A stretch of 41,501 nucleotides of DNA from Candidatus Bathyarchaeota archaeon (GTDB taxonomy: Archaea > Thermoproteota > Bathyarchaeia > TCS64): positions 1 through 41,501 of the forward strand of contig JAFGHP010000033.1 in NCBI GenBank assembly GCA_016930055.1. The letters run 5' to 3'. Below are positions 7,148-16,097 of this stretch, one piece after another. The number at the start of each line of letters is the position of its first letter. The stretch's first letter is position 1. The translations under genes were made by a program, and so were the position numbers. The notes beneath the pieces are model-generated. The model was not told where the DNA came from and ran no database searches. It saw only the letters and a program-made list of their open reading frames with translations.

Positions 7148-7926
7148 TGTTCAGTAACCTCCGTTGTATCACCAGCGTCATCTTCATCTGGTGTATCTTC
7201 TTCCATTTTTGTTTTATCTATACCATATTTTTTCTTCAATGCTTCACGCTGAATTTCATAGATTTGTTTACAACCATCAATGGCAAGTTTTATTGCTTCT
7301 TCAACCTCTTCTGTTTTCATTATTCCATCCATTTGAAGTAAAGTAACTTTTTCAAGTTTGGGCATATAAGCAAGTGGTAAATCTGATTGACCCTTTTTAT
7401 CTTCATAATCACCTAGATCTACAATAAGTCTATCATCAATTTTACCAACCGCACACGCAGAAACAAGATCTTTCATTGGTATCCCTGCATCAACAAGAGC
7501 TACCGAAGCTGCATTTATTGAAGCACATCTTGTTCCACCATCTGCTTCTAAAATTTCTACATAGATATCTATACTTGATCTAGGGTATCTTTCTAAGAAA
7601 ACAGCTGGTTCAAGTGCAAACCTCATTACCATAGTAATTTCTTGATCCCTTCTTGAAGGAGCTGGAGATCTTCTTGGATCGACACTAAAAGGTGCCATAT
7701 GATATCTACATTTTAAAACAGCTTCATTGGGTTTTGCCATATGTTTTGGATGCATTTCCCTTGGGCCAAAAACACCACAAATTATTTTATTTCTACCCAT
7801 TTCAATATATGCTGAGCCATCCGCATTTGGTAATACACCACTTTCTATTTTTACTTCACGCAATTCATTATATTGCCTACCATCAACTCTTATCCATTGT
7901 TTCTTTTTTGATGTTCTTTTACTCAA
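7144..7926 (-). CDS. rrp41: Exosome complex exonuclease subunit Rrp41
   Basis: The catalytic RNase PH-fold subunit of the archaeal exosome, which degrades RNA 3' to 5' using phosphate and can also add tails. The 260 residues include the RNA- and phosphate-binding arginines (SRR at 91-93), GGTRCASINAASVAL (about 130-144), and an acidic pair (D176 and D182 in the YEDKKGQSDLPLAYMP region) that matches the active-site aspartate of the family. The start is a TTG at 7926 behind a perfect GGAGG that lies at the end of rrp4; the TTG overlaps the rrp4 stop. The C-terminal tail is acidic (EEDTPDEDDAGD). Confidence 0.96.
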   Translation of the reverse strand: MSKRTSKKKQWIRVDGRQYNELREVKIESGVLPNADGSAYIEMGRNKIICGVFGPREMHPKHMAKPNEAVLKCRYHMAPFSVDPRRSPAPSRRDQEITMVMRFALEPAVFLERYPRSSIDIYVEILEADGGTRCASINAASVALVDAGIPMKDLVSACAVGKIDDRLIVDLGDYEDKKGQSDLPLAYMPKLEKVTLLQMDGIMKTEEVEEAIKLAIDGCKQIYEIQREALKKKYGIDKTKMEEDTPDEDDAGDTTEVTEQ

Positions 7927-8615
7927 TTTTTTTCCTCCTTTAATTTTTTAAGAAATTCTTGAACCCTATTAGTGAGACCTGAAATATGAGCTTCTTGATT
8001 AACTTTTTCAATTACTTTTATAACAATTTCTTCTTTCTCACGGTTTGAGCCATCTATTAGAACTAATCCATTCTGACCAATAACAACACGACAACCCGTT
8101 TCTTTAATTATCATATTTATCATTGAACCCTTTTTACCAATTAGCCTAGGAATTTTAATAGGAGAAATACGAAATAAAAATCCCTTATTTACTTTTCCTA
8201 AACCAGAACCTAAAATTGATAATATTGGTGTTTTTCTCCTATCCAAGTCAACAACTTTAGCGATTATTGTATCTCCAATATCAAGAACACGGGTCATATC
8301 AAAACTGGATTGATATGGTTGATCCACTGCATCAGGGATGCTTAAAGATGCTTCAATTTGTCCCCCAATATCAACAACCCATTCACCTAATTCGATGTCT
8401 TTTACTTCACCAATCACTAAATCGCCTACCATCGGATTAAAACTGCCTTGTAATGCAATAACTGAGACAGTATCTTTGACGTAATTAACAAGCCCCAAAC
8501 GGGTAGCAATCACTACATCTTGATTCCTATAGGTATTTTCCCCCGTTCTTATTCGTCCTTCATAAATAATATCTCCTGGAATTACTAGTTCTCTATTTTG
8601 AAATGTGGCACTCAT
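7923..8615 (-). CDS. rrp4: Exosome RNA-binding cap subunit Rrp4
   Basis: A 230-residue cap protein that sits on the Rrp41/Rrp42 ring and recruits RNA. An N-terminal domain (about 1-60) begins with LVIPGDIIYEG. The S1 domain lies around 65-140 (VGDLVIGEVKDIELGEWVVDIGG). The C-terminal KH domain has IPRLIGKKGSMINMI (about 154-168), the GxxG loop that binds RNA. The gene overlaps rrp41 by 4 bases and lies 13 bases downstream of the SBDS gene, so it is part of the same transcript. Confidence 0.96.
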   Translation of the reverse strand: MSATFQNRELVIPGDIIYEGRIRTGENTYRNQDVVIATRLGLVNYVKDTVSVIALQGSFNPMVGDLVIGEVKDIELGEWVVDIGGQIEASLSIPDAVDQPYQSSFDMTRVLDIGDTIIAKVVDLDRRKTPILSILGSGLGKVNKGFLFRISPIKIPRLIGKKGSMINMIIKETGCRVVIGQNGLVLIDGSNREKEEIVIKVIEKVNQEAHISGLTNRVQEFLKKLKEEKN

Positions 8616-8628
8616 ACTTTCAAGTCCT

Positions 8629-9330
8629 TTATTTAATTATTTTTGATTGAAGATTCCCTTGAGTAGCTTTTCCTAGTTTATCTAAAAGTTCAAGTTGCAT
8701 CGCAGCTGGAACTTCAACGACCGCAATCCAACTACCATCTTTCTGCCATTCATCTCTTTTAATATCACCATAATTCTTCACAATACCATAACATCGTGAA
8801 GCATGATCTGATGGAATTTTTAAGGCAAGCTGAACATTTTCGCTGCTCATCGGTATTACTGGTCTAAGTAAATTAACAATTTCTTTTACTTGTTCTTCAG
8901 CTGGCTTGAAGGGATCTACACTAAATTTAATCTGATCTAAAGCATTTTCAATTCTAATTATTGGGTGTGGTAATTTAGTTGAAGGATCAACATAACTTTT
9001 AGAAATTATGTTTATGATTTGTTTTAATTTCTGATCTGTCATCTCTTTACGTTGAGCAGTTGTTAATTGAAATATACCTTTTTCAAAAAGTATTTTGGCT
9101 ACTTCTAAATGGTCCTTTGTACCGAATTCTGTTAAAAGCTTATTATCTGAAACTTTTTCTCCTTTATTTGCGTCAGAAAATATCGTATCAACTAAAACAA
9201 CATTAGAAATATCGTCAATTTCACCTTTTTTATAGGCTAATCCTTTATCTGGATCTACGAGAATTTCGTATTTTTCGCCACTGTGCTGATATCTTACAAG
9301 TGTATAATTTGTTCCCATCTGTGAGGTCAT
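8629..9330 (-). CDS. sdo1: SBDS ribosome maturation protein
   Basis: The archaeal homologue of the Shwachman-Bodian-Diamond protein (yeast Sdo1), which helps release the anti-association factor from the nascent large ribosomal subunit. The 233-residue length is normal. Three domains are expected: the N-terminal FYSH domain (residues about 10-95, with YEILVDPDKGLAYKKGE), the helical middle domain (about 100-165, KEMTDQKLKQIINIISKSYVDP), and the C-terminal ferredoxin-like domain. The ATG follows the TAG stop of psmA with no gap, so translation is probably coupled. An alternative ATG lies four codons downstream. Confidence 0.95.
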   Translation of the reverse strand: MTSQMGTNYTLVRYQHSGEKYEILVDPDKGLAYKKGEIDDISNVVLVDTIFSDANKGEKVSDNKLLTEFGTKDHLEVAKILFEKGIFQLTTAQRKEMTDQKLKQIINIISKSYVDPSTKLPHPIIRIENALDQIKFSVDPFKPAEEQVKEIVNLLRPVIPMSSENVQLALKIPSDHASRCYGIVKNYGDIKRDEWQKDGSWIAVVEVPAAMQLELLDKLGKATQGNLQSKIIK

Positions 9331-10029
9331 CTACTCTAGGTACTTCTGGACCTCCTCTTCAGAAAGTCTTTTAAAGACCTTATTATCGCTGGGTACTATT
9401 GCTACTTTAATATTAGATGCTGATATGTTTCCATCTGAAGCAATTTTTACTGCTTCGATAGCTATTTTTATTGCTTCGTTTAAGGTAATGTTATCATTAT
9501 ATCTTTCTTCAAGTAATTTATTTGATTCTTCACTTTTTCTACCAACTGATATTGCTTTGTATCCTCTATAAGATCCACTTGGGTCGGTAGTCATTACCCT
9601 ACTTCCAGTAGCATCAATTCCAGCAATTATTGTACTGACTCCAAATGGCCTAACACCTGCATGTTGAGTATAAACTTGTGCAATATCTCCTAACCTTTTA
9701 GCAAGAGATTCAATGTCAACGAGTTCATCGTATAAGAGTCTATTACTCTGTGCATACACTCTTGCTTGATTTATTAATATCCTTGCATCAGAACTTAACC
9801 CTGCAATAGCCATACATAAATGTTCATCTAACTGGAAGATTTTTCTGAAATAATCAGCATCTTCTAAAATACTCTCTGGAGTCTCATTTGCAGCAACAAC
9901 TACTCCCTCTTTAGATGAAACACCAGTTATTGGCGCCCCCCGCTTTACTAATTCTAGGGCGTACTCAACCTGATATAATCTTCCTTCAGGTGAAAATATC
10001 GTTATTGCTCTATCATAAGCTCGGGGCAT
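9331..10029 (-). CDS. psmA: Proteasome subunit alpha
   Basis: The alpha subunit of the archaeal 20S proteasome, forming the outer seven-membered rings that gate the protease chamber and dock the ATPase. The N terminus (MPRAYDRAITIFSPEGRLYQVEYA) is the classic alpha-subunit signature with the gating YDR motif. The 232-residue length from the ATG at 10029 is slightly short but complete; a TTG at 10035 would add only two residues. GGAG at about 10048-10051 precedes the start. It is the first gene of the psmA-SBDS-exosome-L37Ae-Pcc1 operon. No beta subunit gene is present in the window. Confidence 0.96.
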   Translation of the reverse strand: MPRAYDRAITIFSPEGRLYQVEYALELVKRGAPITGVSSKEGVVVAANETPESILEDADYFRKIFQLDEHLCMAIAGLSSDARILINQARVYAQSNRLLYDELVDIESLAKRLGDIAQVYTQHAGVRPFGVSTIIAGIDATGSRVMTTDPSGSYRGYKAISVGRKSEESNKLLEERYNDNITLNEAIKIAIEAVKIASDGNISASNIKVAIVPSDNKVFKRLSEEEVQKYLE

Positions 10030-10096
10030 AAACAAATTACTCGGTCTCCTTTACTCTCCGGGAAGTCTCTCTTTCTATCCATTTAAATTGATGCAT

Positions 10097-10104
10097 CTTA
10101 AAAA
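10097..10104 (-). promoter_or_regulatory. Core promoter of the psmA-exosome operon
   Basis: On the minus strand AAACCCTTTTTAAG resembles a BRE plus TATA box about 70 bases before the psmA ATG. This would give a leader of roughly 45 bases containing the AAAGGAGACC ribosome binding site. It is predicted from spacing only. Confidence 0.4.
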
Positions 10105-10285
10105 GGGTTTTTGCTAAATTCATAAGAATTATAAATTATTTTCTTTGAAACTCGAATTTATTTAATATTAAGAATTAATTATAAAATGATACTTTAATGA
10201 AATAGTAAATTATTAGATATTAATCTTATTCTAATTTTTGAAAATTACTTATTTGAAAAATAAAAAAATTTAATTTTAGCTTTTA

Positions 10286-11554
10286 TTAACTAAATAATAA
10301 CCATGCAAAAATAAATGTTAAAATAATGTTTAACAATTGACTAATTATATATAAATTTAAAGTTTTACCACCAGTAATTTGTCTGCTAATACTTCTGAAA
10401 TCAGATTCTAATCCGATTCCTAAAAAAGCAATTGAAAATAAAATTGTACGCATTCCTCCATTAATTTTTAAAAGATTATTTAAATTACTCTCACCAATAA
10501 TAGGTAAAATTACAAAAGAAGATATTAAAGATAAAACTACAAAAGCAATAATAAATTTAGGGAATCTATACCAAATTTCAAGTAAATTTGGTTTATTTGA
10601 TGAACTTTGATCAATTTTAGTAGTCCAAATAATAGCAATTACAAAAGTAATTACACCAATCATAACATTTTGAATTAATTTTATGACTGTAGCTACTTCC
10701 ATTGCTTGTTTACTTAATAATTCACCAGCAGCAACTACTGCACCTGTTGAATCAACAGTCCCACCAATCCATGCTCCACCAACAATATAATTAATATTTA
10801 AGGCCTTAATAATCGCTGGTAATCCTACAAGCATTATTTCTGTAAATATTAAAGATATAGATATAGTTAATGTTAAAGATTCTTTTTTAGCTTTTGTTGC
10901 TGCTGCAACAGCTATAGCTGCAGAAACACCACATACAGATGTTGCTGATGCAATTAAAACTGCTAATGTTTTATCAATTTTTAGAATTGAAGTCCCATAT
11001 TTGTATGAAATGTATAAAACAATTGGTGTTACGCCCCATGCAAGCAATAAACCCTGTATACCTAAAGCTAAAATCCGTGAAAATAAAATCTCTGAACCTA
11101 ATAAAACAAGGCCTGTTTTAATGTACAACTCAGTTTTTACTGCAGGAGTGAGAAAACGTGGAATCCCGAAAGTGTTACCAATTAATAAACCAATTGTCAA
11201 AGCCCAAACAACATATTCTAACCCATATGAATTCATTATGTTTTGTTGTGATAATATTTGAGATAGAAAGCCTAATGCTGATAATGTCAAAAAAGCAGGA
11301 ATAAAAGAAAAAGGATTTTGACCAATTATTTTTAAACTTAAAGAATAGAAAATAATGAATATTATTATTATAATTAAATATGTTTTAACTATTTCAATTG
11401 AAAGAGATTCTAAAGGATTTAAAAACCAAATTTTTGGCTTTGGTACTATTTTAATATAATCTAAAAAACTTGTTATAAAAAATGTAAAACCAAGCCAACA
11501 AGCCCACCAATCCTCTGAACTGATAAGCGCTTTTAAATTAGCTTTTATTTCCAT
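10286..11554 (-). CDS. YeiH/UPF0324-family membrane protein (putative sulfate exporter family)
   Basis: A 422-residue polytopic membrane protein with about ten hydrophobic helices. It matches the YeiH (UPF0324, 'putative sulfate exporter') family: LYIKTGLVLLGSEILF near residue 140, SATSVCGVSAAIAVAAATKAKKE (about 203-225), and GAWIGGTVDSTGAVVAAGELL (about 265-285), which are the conserved signatures of this family. The transported substrate is not firmly established for the family. The gene stands alone between the psmA promoter region and tRNA-Asp, starts at an ATG with an A-rich upstream region, and has no obvious partner. Confidence 0.85.
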   Translation of the reverse strand: MEIKANLKALISSEDWWACWLGFTFFITSFLDYIKIVPKPKIWFLNPLESLSIEIVKTYLIIIIIFIIFYSLSLKIIGQNPFSFIPAFLTLSALGFLSQILSQQNIMNSYGLEYVVWALTIGLLIGNTFGIPRFLTPAVKTELYIKTGLVLLGSEILFSRILALGIQGLLLAWGVTPIVLYISYKYGTSILKIDKTLAVLIASATSVCGVSAAIAVAAATKAKKESLTLTISISLIFTEIMLVGLPAIIKALNINYIVGGAWIGGTVDSTGAVVAAGELLSKQAMEVATVIKLIQNVMIGVITFVIAIIWTTKIDQSSSNKPNLLEIWYRFPKFIIAFVVLSLISSFVILPIIGESNLNNLLKINGGMRTILFSIAFLGIGLESDFRSISRQITGGKTLNLYIISQLLNIILTFIFAWLLFS

Positions 11555-11667
11555 AAAATAAATTAATTAATAGATATTCAAAAAGTAATTGATTTTTATA
11601 GAATAAAATATTACATATTTTATCAAATATTTGTTTTTGGTATTAATTTAATTTATACTTAATTAGA

Positions 11668-11746
11668 TGGCGCCCTGGCCGGGATTCGAACCCGGGATCT
11701 TTCGGGTGACAGCCGAACATACTAGGCCGGACTATACTACCAGGGC
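11668..11746 (-). tRNA. tRNA-Asp(GTC) with encoded CCA
   Basis: The acceptor stem GCCCTGG pairs with CCAGGGC. The anticodon loop CTGTCAC gives anticodon GTC. The T arm is CCGGG-TTCGAAT-CCCGG. The discriminator is G at 11671 and is followed by CCA (11668-11670) in the genome, unlike the other two tRNAs of this window. Confidence 0.95.
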
Positions 11747-11792
11747 ATGACAGAAAATTGAAGAGTCTTTTAATAATAAACTTTACGCTAAA

Positions 11793-12035
11793 TTACTTAT
11801 ATTCTTTAGCGATTAACATAGTGGCTGTTAACATAATATCTGGGATACTCCTTAGTTTTTCTACTATTAGTTTATCTAGGTGATTCATGTCTTTTGCATT
11901 AACTTTTAATATTAAATCATATTCACCATAGATTACTGATGCTTCTTCTACCTCATTTAATTTAAGAATCGTCTCTGAAACTTTATCTTCTGAGCCGGTC
12001 TTAACATTCATCATTATATATGCTTTTACAGACAT
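11793..12035 (-). CDS. Stand-alone Lrp/AsnC ligand-binding (RAM) domain protein
   Basis: An 80-residue protein consisting only of the alpha/beta RAM (AsnC effector-binding) domain: AYIMMNVKTGSEDKVSETI, then EASVIYGEYDLILKVNAKD, then IPDIMLTATMLIAKEY. No helix-turn-helix is present. Such single-domain proteins form ring-like dimers or octamers and can bind amino acids or pair with full-length Lrp-family regulators. I use the ATG at 12035 because GGAAGTGAT lies just upstream; a TTG at 12050 would fall in that site. The gene sits 43 bases after a winged-helix regulator and downstream of leuACD, so an amino-acid sensing role is plausible but not shown. Confidence 0.85.
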   Translation of the reverse strand: MSVKAYIMMNVKTGSEDKVSETILKLNEVEEASVIYGEYDLILKVNAKDMNHLDKLIVEKLRSIPDIMLTATMLIAKEYK

Positions 12036-12078
12036 CTGTATCACTTCCAACCCTGTATTTAGTATTTAAAATACTTTT

Positions 12079-12564
12079 TTAGTCTTTATTAGTTATGACA
12101 ACATCAGTCATAATACGACCAAGATCAGTAAGACTCACTGGTACTCCTTTATTATCTCGATCACCTGCATAAATTAATCCAGATTCTCTTAAACCTTTCA
12201 AATTCCATCTGATTGTTGATTTAGGAATATCTAAATATTCAGATAAGCTATCTATCAATGTGGTATATACTTCTTCGCCTTCTTTTTGCGATATTAATTT
12301 TAAAATTATCTTCTGTTTTTTAGTTAATTGTTTATTTGAAGTTGTTATCAATATTTTTTCTAAAACAGAAAAGTCTTTATAACGAAGTAAAATGGTTGAT
12401 TCTAATTCTTCAATATTTTCAATTAACCTATTATAGCTAATTTTTTCTGGTTGATTTTTTCCGAATTTTTTTATCTCTACTTTAAAATCATGTAACTCTT
12501 GTAGAAAATTTATAAATTCGGGTGTCGAATAGAATCCTTTGCTTCTATTTGAGGAAACGTTCAC
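12079..12564 (-). CDS. Winged-helix transcriptional regulator
   Basis: A 161-residue predicted DNA-binding protein. The C-terminal half (about 80-155) reads as a winged helix: KQLTKKQKIILKLI, a recognition region YLDIPKSTIRWNLKGLRESGLI, and a wing AGDRDNKGVPVSLTDLGRIM. The N-terminal half is helical and charged and carries no known domain that I recognise. The start is a GTG at 12564; an overlapping ATG frame ends after a few codons. It is followed by the stand-alone RAM-domain gene, with which it may form a split sensor/regulator pair. Target genes are unknown. Confidence 0.7.
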   Translation of the reverse strand: MNVSSNRSKGFYSTPEFINFLQELHDFKVEIKKFGKNQPEKISYNRLIENIEELESTILLRYKDFSVLEKILITTSNKQLTKKQKIILKLISQKEGEEVYTTLIDSLSEYLDIPKSTIRWNLKGLRESGLIYAGDRDNKGVPVSLTDLGRIMTDVVITNKD

Positions 12565-12676
12565 CGGACATCTATTATCCCAAGAGCATTAACGGTTATT
12601 AGATATTTAAAAACTTTTTTAAATTTAATGATAATACCTAATTTTATATAATAAAATTTTAAATTATTTCCCTAAT

Positions 12677-13165
12677 TTACCATTCTTTTATATGATTTTT
12701 TATATAATTTACTAATCCGCCTTCGTTAAGTAATTGTAGCATAAATTCTGGTAAAGGTTTTATTGATAGTTTTTCTCCATGCACTAATATTTTTCCTTTG
12801 GCTAAATTGACTTCTATGTTATCACCTGTTTTAACTTTGTGACTAATGTTTTGACATTCTATTGCAGCTATCCCTATGTTGAACGCATTTCTGTAAAAAA
12901 TTCGAGCAAAACTTTCAGCAACAATAATATTAATTCCAGAATACTTTAATGCGATAGGAGCATGCTCTCTACTGCTTCCTAATCCAAAATTTTTTCCACC
13001 AATTATAATATCTCCTTTTTTTACATTTGATGAAAAGGTTGGATCTAAACCTTCCATTGCGTGTTCAGCTAATTTTTTGGGATCAGTTAATTCGAGATAT
13101 CTTCCTGGTAGAATAAAATCAGTGTTTACATTATCCCCAAAATTCCATGCTTTACTATTTTGCAT
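12677..13165 (-). CDS. leuD: 3-isopropylmalate dehydratase small subunit
   Basis: The small (swivelling-domain) subunit of isopropylmalate isomerase, which with LeuC moves the hydroxyl group of 2-isopropylmalate in leucine synthesis. It has 162 residues, the normal size. Family marks: WNFGDNVNTDFILPGRYLELTD (about 7-28, containing the substrate-specificity loop), GGKNFGLGSSREHAP (about 56-70) and ESFARIFYRN (about 84-93). The leuC stop is 1 base upstream of its ATG. A paralogue with a different specificity loop (RYNITIDE) lies in the lysine cluster at 34232-34711, which supports leucine rather than lysine synthesis here. Confidence 0.92.
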   Translation of the reverse strand: MQNSKAWNFGDNVNTDFILPGRYLELTDPKKLAEHAMEGLDPTFSSNVKKGDIIIGGKNFGLGSSREHAPIALKYSGINIIVAESFARIFYRNAFNIGIAAIECQNISHKVKTGDNIEVNLAKGKILVHGEKLSIKPLPEFMLQLLNEGGLVNYIKNHIKEW

Positions 13166-13166
13166 T

Positions 13167-14423
13167 TTAAATCACCCTTGGATCTGTAATAACGCCTGTC
13201 AATGCAGATGCAGCAGCTGTAGCTGGAGAGCAAAGATAAACTTGAGCTTCGGGGCTTCCTTGTCGTCCTTTAAAATTACGATTAGAAGTCGATAATCCTA
13301 CTTCTCCTGGTGCCAAAATCCCATTATTTCCACCAAAACAAGCACCACAACTCGGATTACATATAACTGCTCCAGCATCGATTAAAATTTTGATTAATCC
13401 TTTTTCAAGTGCTTTTTTATATACTCCCATACTCGCTGGAGTTACATGTAATCTTACTTTGTCTGAAATAATTTTATTTTTTAAAATTTCTGCTGTTACT
13501 TCTAAATCGTCTAATCTTCCATTAGTACATGAGCCAATAAATATTTGATTAATATTGATTGATTTTAATTCAGTAATGTCTCTAACATTATCAACAGAAT
13601 GGGGGCAAGAAACTTGAGGAACAATTTTATCAGAATTTATTTTTAATATTTTTGAATACATTGCATCAGAATCACTTTTAAAAATATTTGGTTTTTGAAT
13701 TATTCTATTCCTTAAGTATTCTAAAGTAATTTCATCAGTTTCAACAATACCTGTTTTACCACCCATCTCTATAGCCATATTGCATAGAGTCATACGACCT
13801 GAAATTGACATGTTTTTTATTGATTCCCCTGTGAACTCAATTGAAGAATAAGTTGCTCCATCAGCACCTATTTCTTTAGCAATTTTTAGAATCAAATCTT
13901 TTGGGTAAACTCTATCTTGTAAATTTCCAACTGCTTCAATTTTAATTGTTTCAGGTACCTTAAACCATAGTTTCCCTGTAGCAAGAACTGCTCCCATATC
14001 AGTTGATCCTATACCTGTAGCAAAAGCACCGAATGCCCCATGTGTACAAGTATGACTATCTGCTCCAACGAGAAGCATTCCAGGATAAACATGACCTTTT
14101 TCAGGTAAAACTTGATGACATACTCCAGCGTTAATATCATAAAAATACTTCATTTTTTCATTATAAGCAATTTCTCTACATTGTTTATGTAGAGTAGCAT
14201 TTTGTATATTTGTACTTGGTGCAATATGATCTAATAAAAATATGACTTTAGAAGGATCCCAAACTTTTGATACACCCATTTCCTTCATTGCATTATAAGC
14301 TAGTACAGCTGTTAAATCTGGAGCCATAGCTAAGTCGATTTTAGCTTTTACTATTTCACCAGGTTCAACATGTTTTAATCCTGCATGTTCTGCAAGAATT
14401 TTTTCTGATATTGTATATCCCAA
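13167..14423 (-). CDS. leuC: 3-isopropylmalate dehydratase large subunit
   Basis: The aconitase-family large subunit carrying the [4Fe-4S] cluster. It has 418 residues, as in archaeal LeuC. Marks: LLDHIAPSTNIQNA (about 64-77), GADSHTCTHGAFGAFATGIGSTDM (about 119-142), the first cluster cysteine in FIGSCTNGRLDDLE, and the pair in NPSCGACFGG. It lies between leuA and leuD with intergenic gaps of 1-3 bases, so the three genes form one operon. A second aconitase-family large subunit is in the lysine cluster; this one is assigned to leucine by its neighbours. Confidence 0.92.
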   Translation of the reverse strand: MGYTISEKILAEHAGLKHVEPGEIVKAKIDLAMAPDLTAVLAYNAMKEMGVSKVWDPSKVIFLLDHIAPSTNIQNATLHKQCREIAYNEKMKYFYDINAGVCHQVLPEKGHVYPGMLLVGADSHTCTHGAFGAFATGIGSTDMGAVLATGKLWFKVPETIKIEAVGNLQDRVYPKDLILKIAKEIGADGATYSSIEFTGESIKNMSISGRMTLCNMAIEMGGKTGIVETDEITLEYLRNRIIQKPNIFKSDSDAMYSKILKINSDKIVPQVSCPHSVDNVRDITELKSININQIFIGSCTNGRLDDLEVTAEILKNKIISDKVRLHVTPASMGVYKKALEKGLIKILIDAGAVICNPSCGACFGGNNGILAPGEVGLSTSNRNFKGRQGSPEAQVYLCSPATAAASALTGVITDPRVI

Positions 14424-14426
14424 AAA

Positions 14427-15968
14427 CTATACTCCTTTTTTATCCATTAGTTGATTCATGCCTTTTAAAATGGCTTCAACACTTGCCATTACGGTATCTC
14501 CATTCACACTACTAGCTGTTATGTATCTACCATTGCTTCTAAGTGCTACTGTAACATCAGCTACAGCATCTGTTCCACCCGTAATTGCTTTCATCATAAA
14601 TTTTTCAAGTTTAATATCCGCAAAAGCATCAACAACAGCTTTAATTGCATTTATACTACTATCAATAGGTCCGTTTCCTACACCTGAACCACTATATAAT
14701 TTACCATCAATTTCTAATTCAACTGAAGCAGTTGGTTTAACCGTATTCCCCGTTACAACAACTAATTGTTTCAACTTTACTCTATCAGTACTTGTGATAT
14801 TCATTATATTTTTAGCAATAGCATAAAGATCAGTATCTGTTACACTTTTTCCAGAATCGCCTAAACTTTTTACTTCGATAGCGATTTTTTTAAGTTGTTC
14901 TTTATTAGGATTTAATCCCATATCTGAGATCATACTTTCAATACCATGACGCCCAGCATGTTTACCAGCAACAATACGTCTTTTTCTACCAACAAATTCT
15001 GGTGATAATATTTCATAATTACCAGAATGTGATAGAATTCCGTGAACATGAATTCCTGATTCATGAGCGAATGCATTATCACCAACAATAGGGGTTGTCG
15101 GTGGAAGGTAAATTCCACTAAGTCTTTGAATCAAATCGGAAATTTCAGATATTTTACTATAATTTATACCAGTTTCAATTTCATATTGAGCAGCTAAACA
15201 CACAGCTACCTGCTCTAAAGAGGCGTTTCCTGCACGTTCTCCTAATCCATTCACACATACATGGCATTGTTCGGCACCTGCTTCTATTGCTGAAAGTGTA
15301 TTTGCTACTGCTTGTCCAAGATCGTTATGAGCATGTGCACTCAAGGGTACCTTCGTATGTTTTTTTAGTTCACTAAAAAACTCAAATGTCATTCTTGGAG
15401 TCATAACGCCAACAGTGTCAGGGATATTCAAAACTTCTGCTCCAACATCTTCAGCTATATTACATACTTCAATAAGAAAATCCATATCAGTTCTAGTGGC
15501 ATCTTGTGGACTAAATTCCACTCTTAAACCATGAGATTTAGCATATTCTATCCCTTTGATTGTTTGATTAATTACTTCTTCTCTATTTATTTTCATCATT
15601 GTTTGAATATGTAAATCGCTTGTGCTTATGAATAAATGAATATAAGGTACATCACACCAAAGAACTTTATCAATATCTTCTTTTAATGGACGTGCAAGAC
15701 TACATATAGTACTTTTTAAACCCTCTCTAGCTATTTTTTTAATTGATTCTGCTTCTCCATCGCTAGATATTGCGAATCCAGCTTCAATTTTTGAGACTCC
15801 CAATTCATCTAATTTTTTTGCTATCTCAATTTTTTCATCTATTGTATAAGTTAATCCAGGTGTTTGTTCACCATCTCTTAATGATGTATCAAAAAAAATT
15901 ACTTTTTTTGGAGGATTAATTTTAGTACTAGTCTTAAATTGACTTAGATAAAAATCGTTTTTTGTCAA
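14427..15968 (-). CDS. leuA: 2-isopropylmalate synthase
   Basis: Condenses acetyl-CoA with 2-oxoisovalerate, the first committed step of leucine synthesis. It has 513 residues from the TTG at 15968. The HMGL-like TIM barrel begins with [14 protein letters not shown] and contains [15 protein letters not shown] and [10 protein letters not shown] linker contains HESGIHVHG, and the C-terminal LeuA regulatory domain is present (about 400-510, with [21 protein letters not shown]). The TTG is preferred because GGTGGT precedes it at good distance; a GTG at 15977 is possible. The regulatory domain distinguishes it from the shorter homocitrate synthase at 35949. Citramalate synthase is the main alternative, less likely given leuCD directly downstream. 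Confidence 0.9.
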   Translation of the reverse strand: MTKNDFYLSQFKTSTKINPPKKVIFFDTSLRDGEQTPGLTYTIDEKIEIAKKLDELGVSKIEAGFAISSDGEAESIKKIAREGLKSTICSLARPLKEDIDKVLWCDVPYIHLFISTSDLHIQTMMKINREEVINQTIKGIEYAKSHGLRVEFSPQDATRTDMDFLIEVCNIAEDVGAEVLNIPDTVGVMTPRMTFEFFSELKKHTKVPLSAHAHNDLGQAVANTLSAIEAGAEQCHVCVNGLGERAGNASLEQVAVCLAAQYEIETGINYSKISEISDLIQRLSGIYLPPTTPIVGDNAFAHESGIHVHGILSHSGNYEILSPEFVGRKRRIVAGKHAGRHGIESMISDMGLNPNKEQLKKIAIEVKSLGDSGKSVTDTDLYAIAKNIMNITSTDRVKLKQLVVVTGNTVKPTASVELEIDGKLYSGSGVGNGPIDSSINAIKAVVDAFADIKLEKFMMKAITGGTDAVADVTVALRSNGRYITASSVNGDTVMASVEAILKGMNQLMDKKGV

Positions 15969-16006
15969 AGGTACCACCAGATATTTTATTTAAAAACACA
16001 GATTTT

Positions 16007-16015
16007 ATTTATAAA
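16007..16015 (-). promoter_or_regulatory. Core promoter of leuACD
   Basis: A TATA-like TTTATAAAT on the minus strand lies about 40 bases before the leuA start. The predicted transcript start is near 15985, leaving a short leader with GGTGGT as ribosome binding site. A second AT-rich element (TTTTTAAATAAAA) lies closer. Predicted by spacing only. Confidence 0.4.
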
Positions 16016-16097
16016 CGATTTGAGCAAACAAAATTACACATCGCTGATTTATCTAATTAAAATTTTATGTATGTAAGACATTATCCGCAATCTAGTA

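Noticed and set aside
11001-11261. Plus-strand frame of 86 codons inside the YeiH-type gene
   Set aside because: It is a complement of conserved membrane-helix coding sequence with no independent support.
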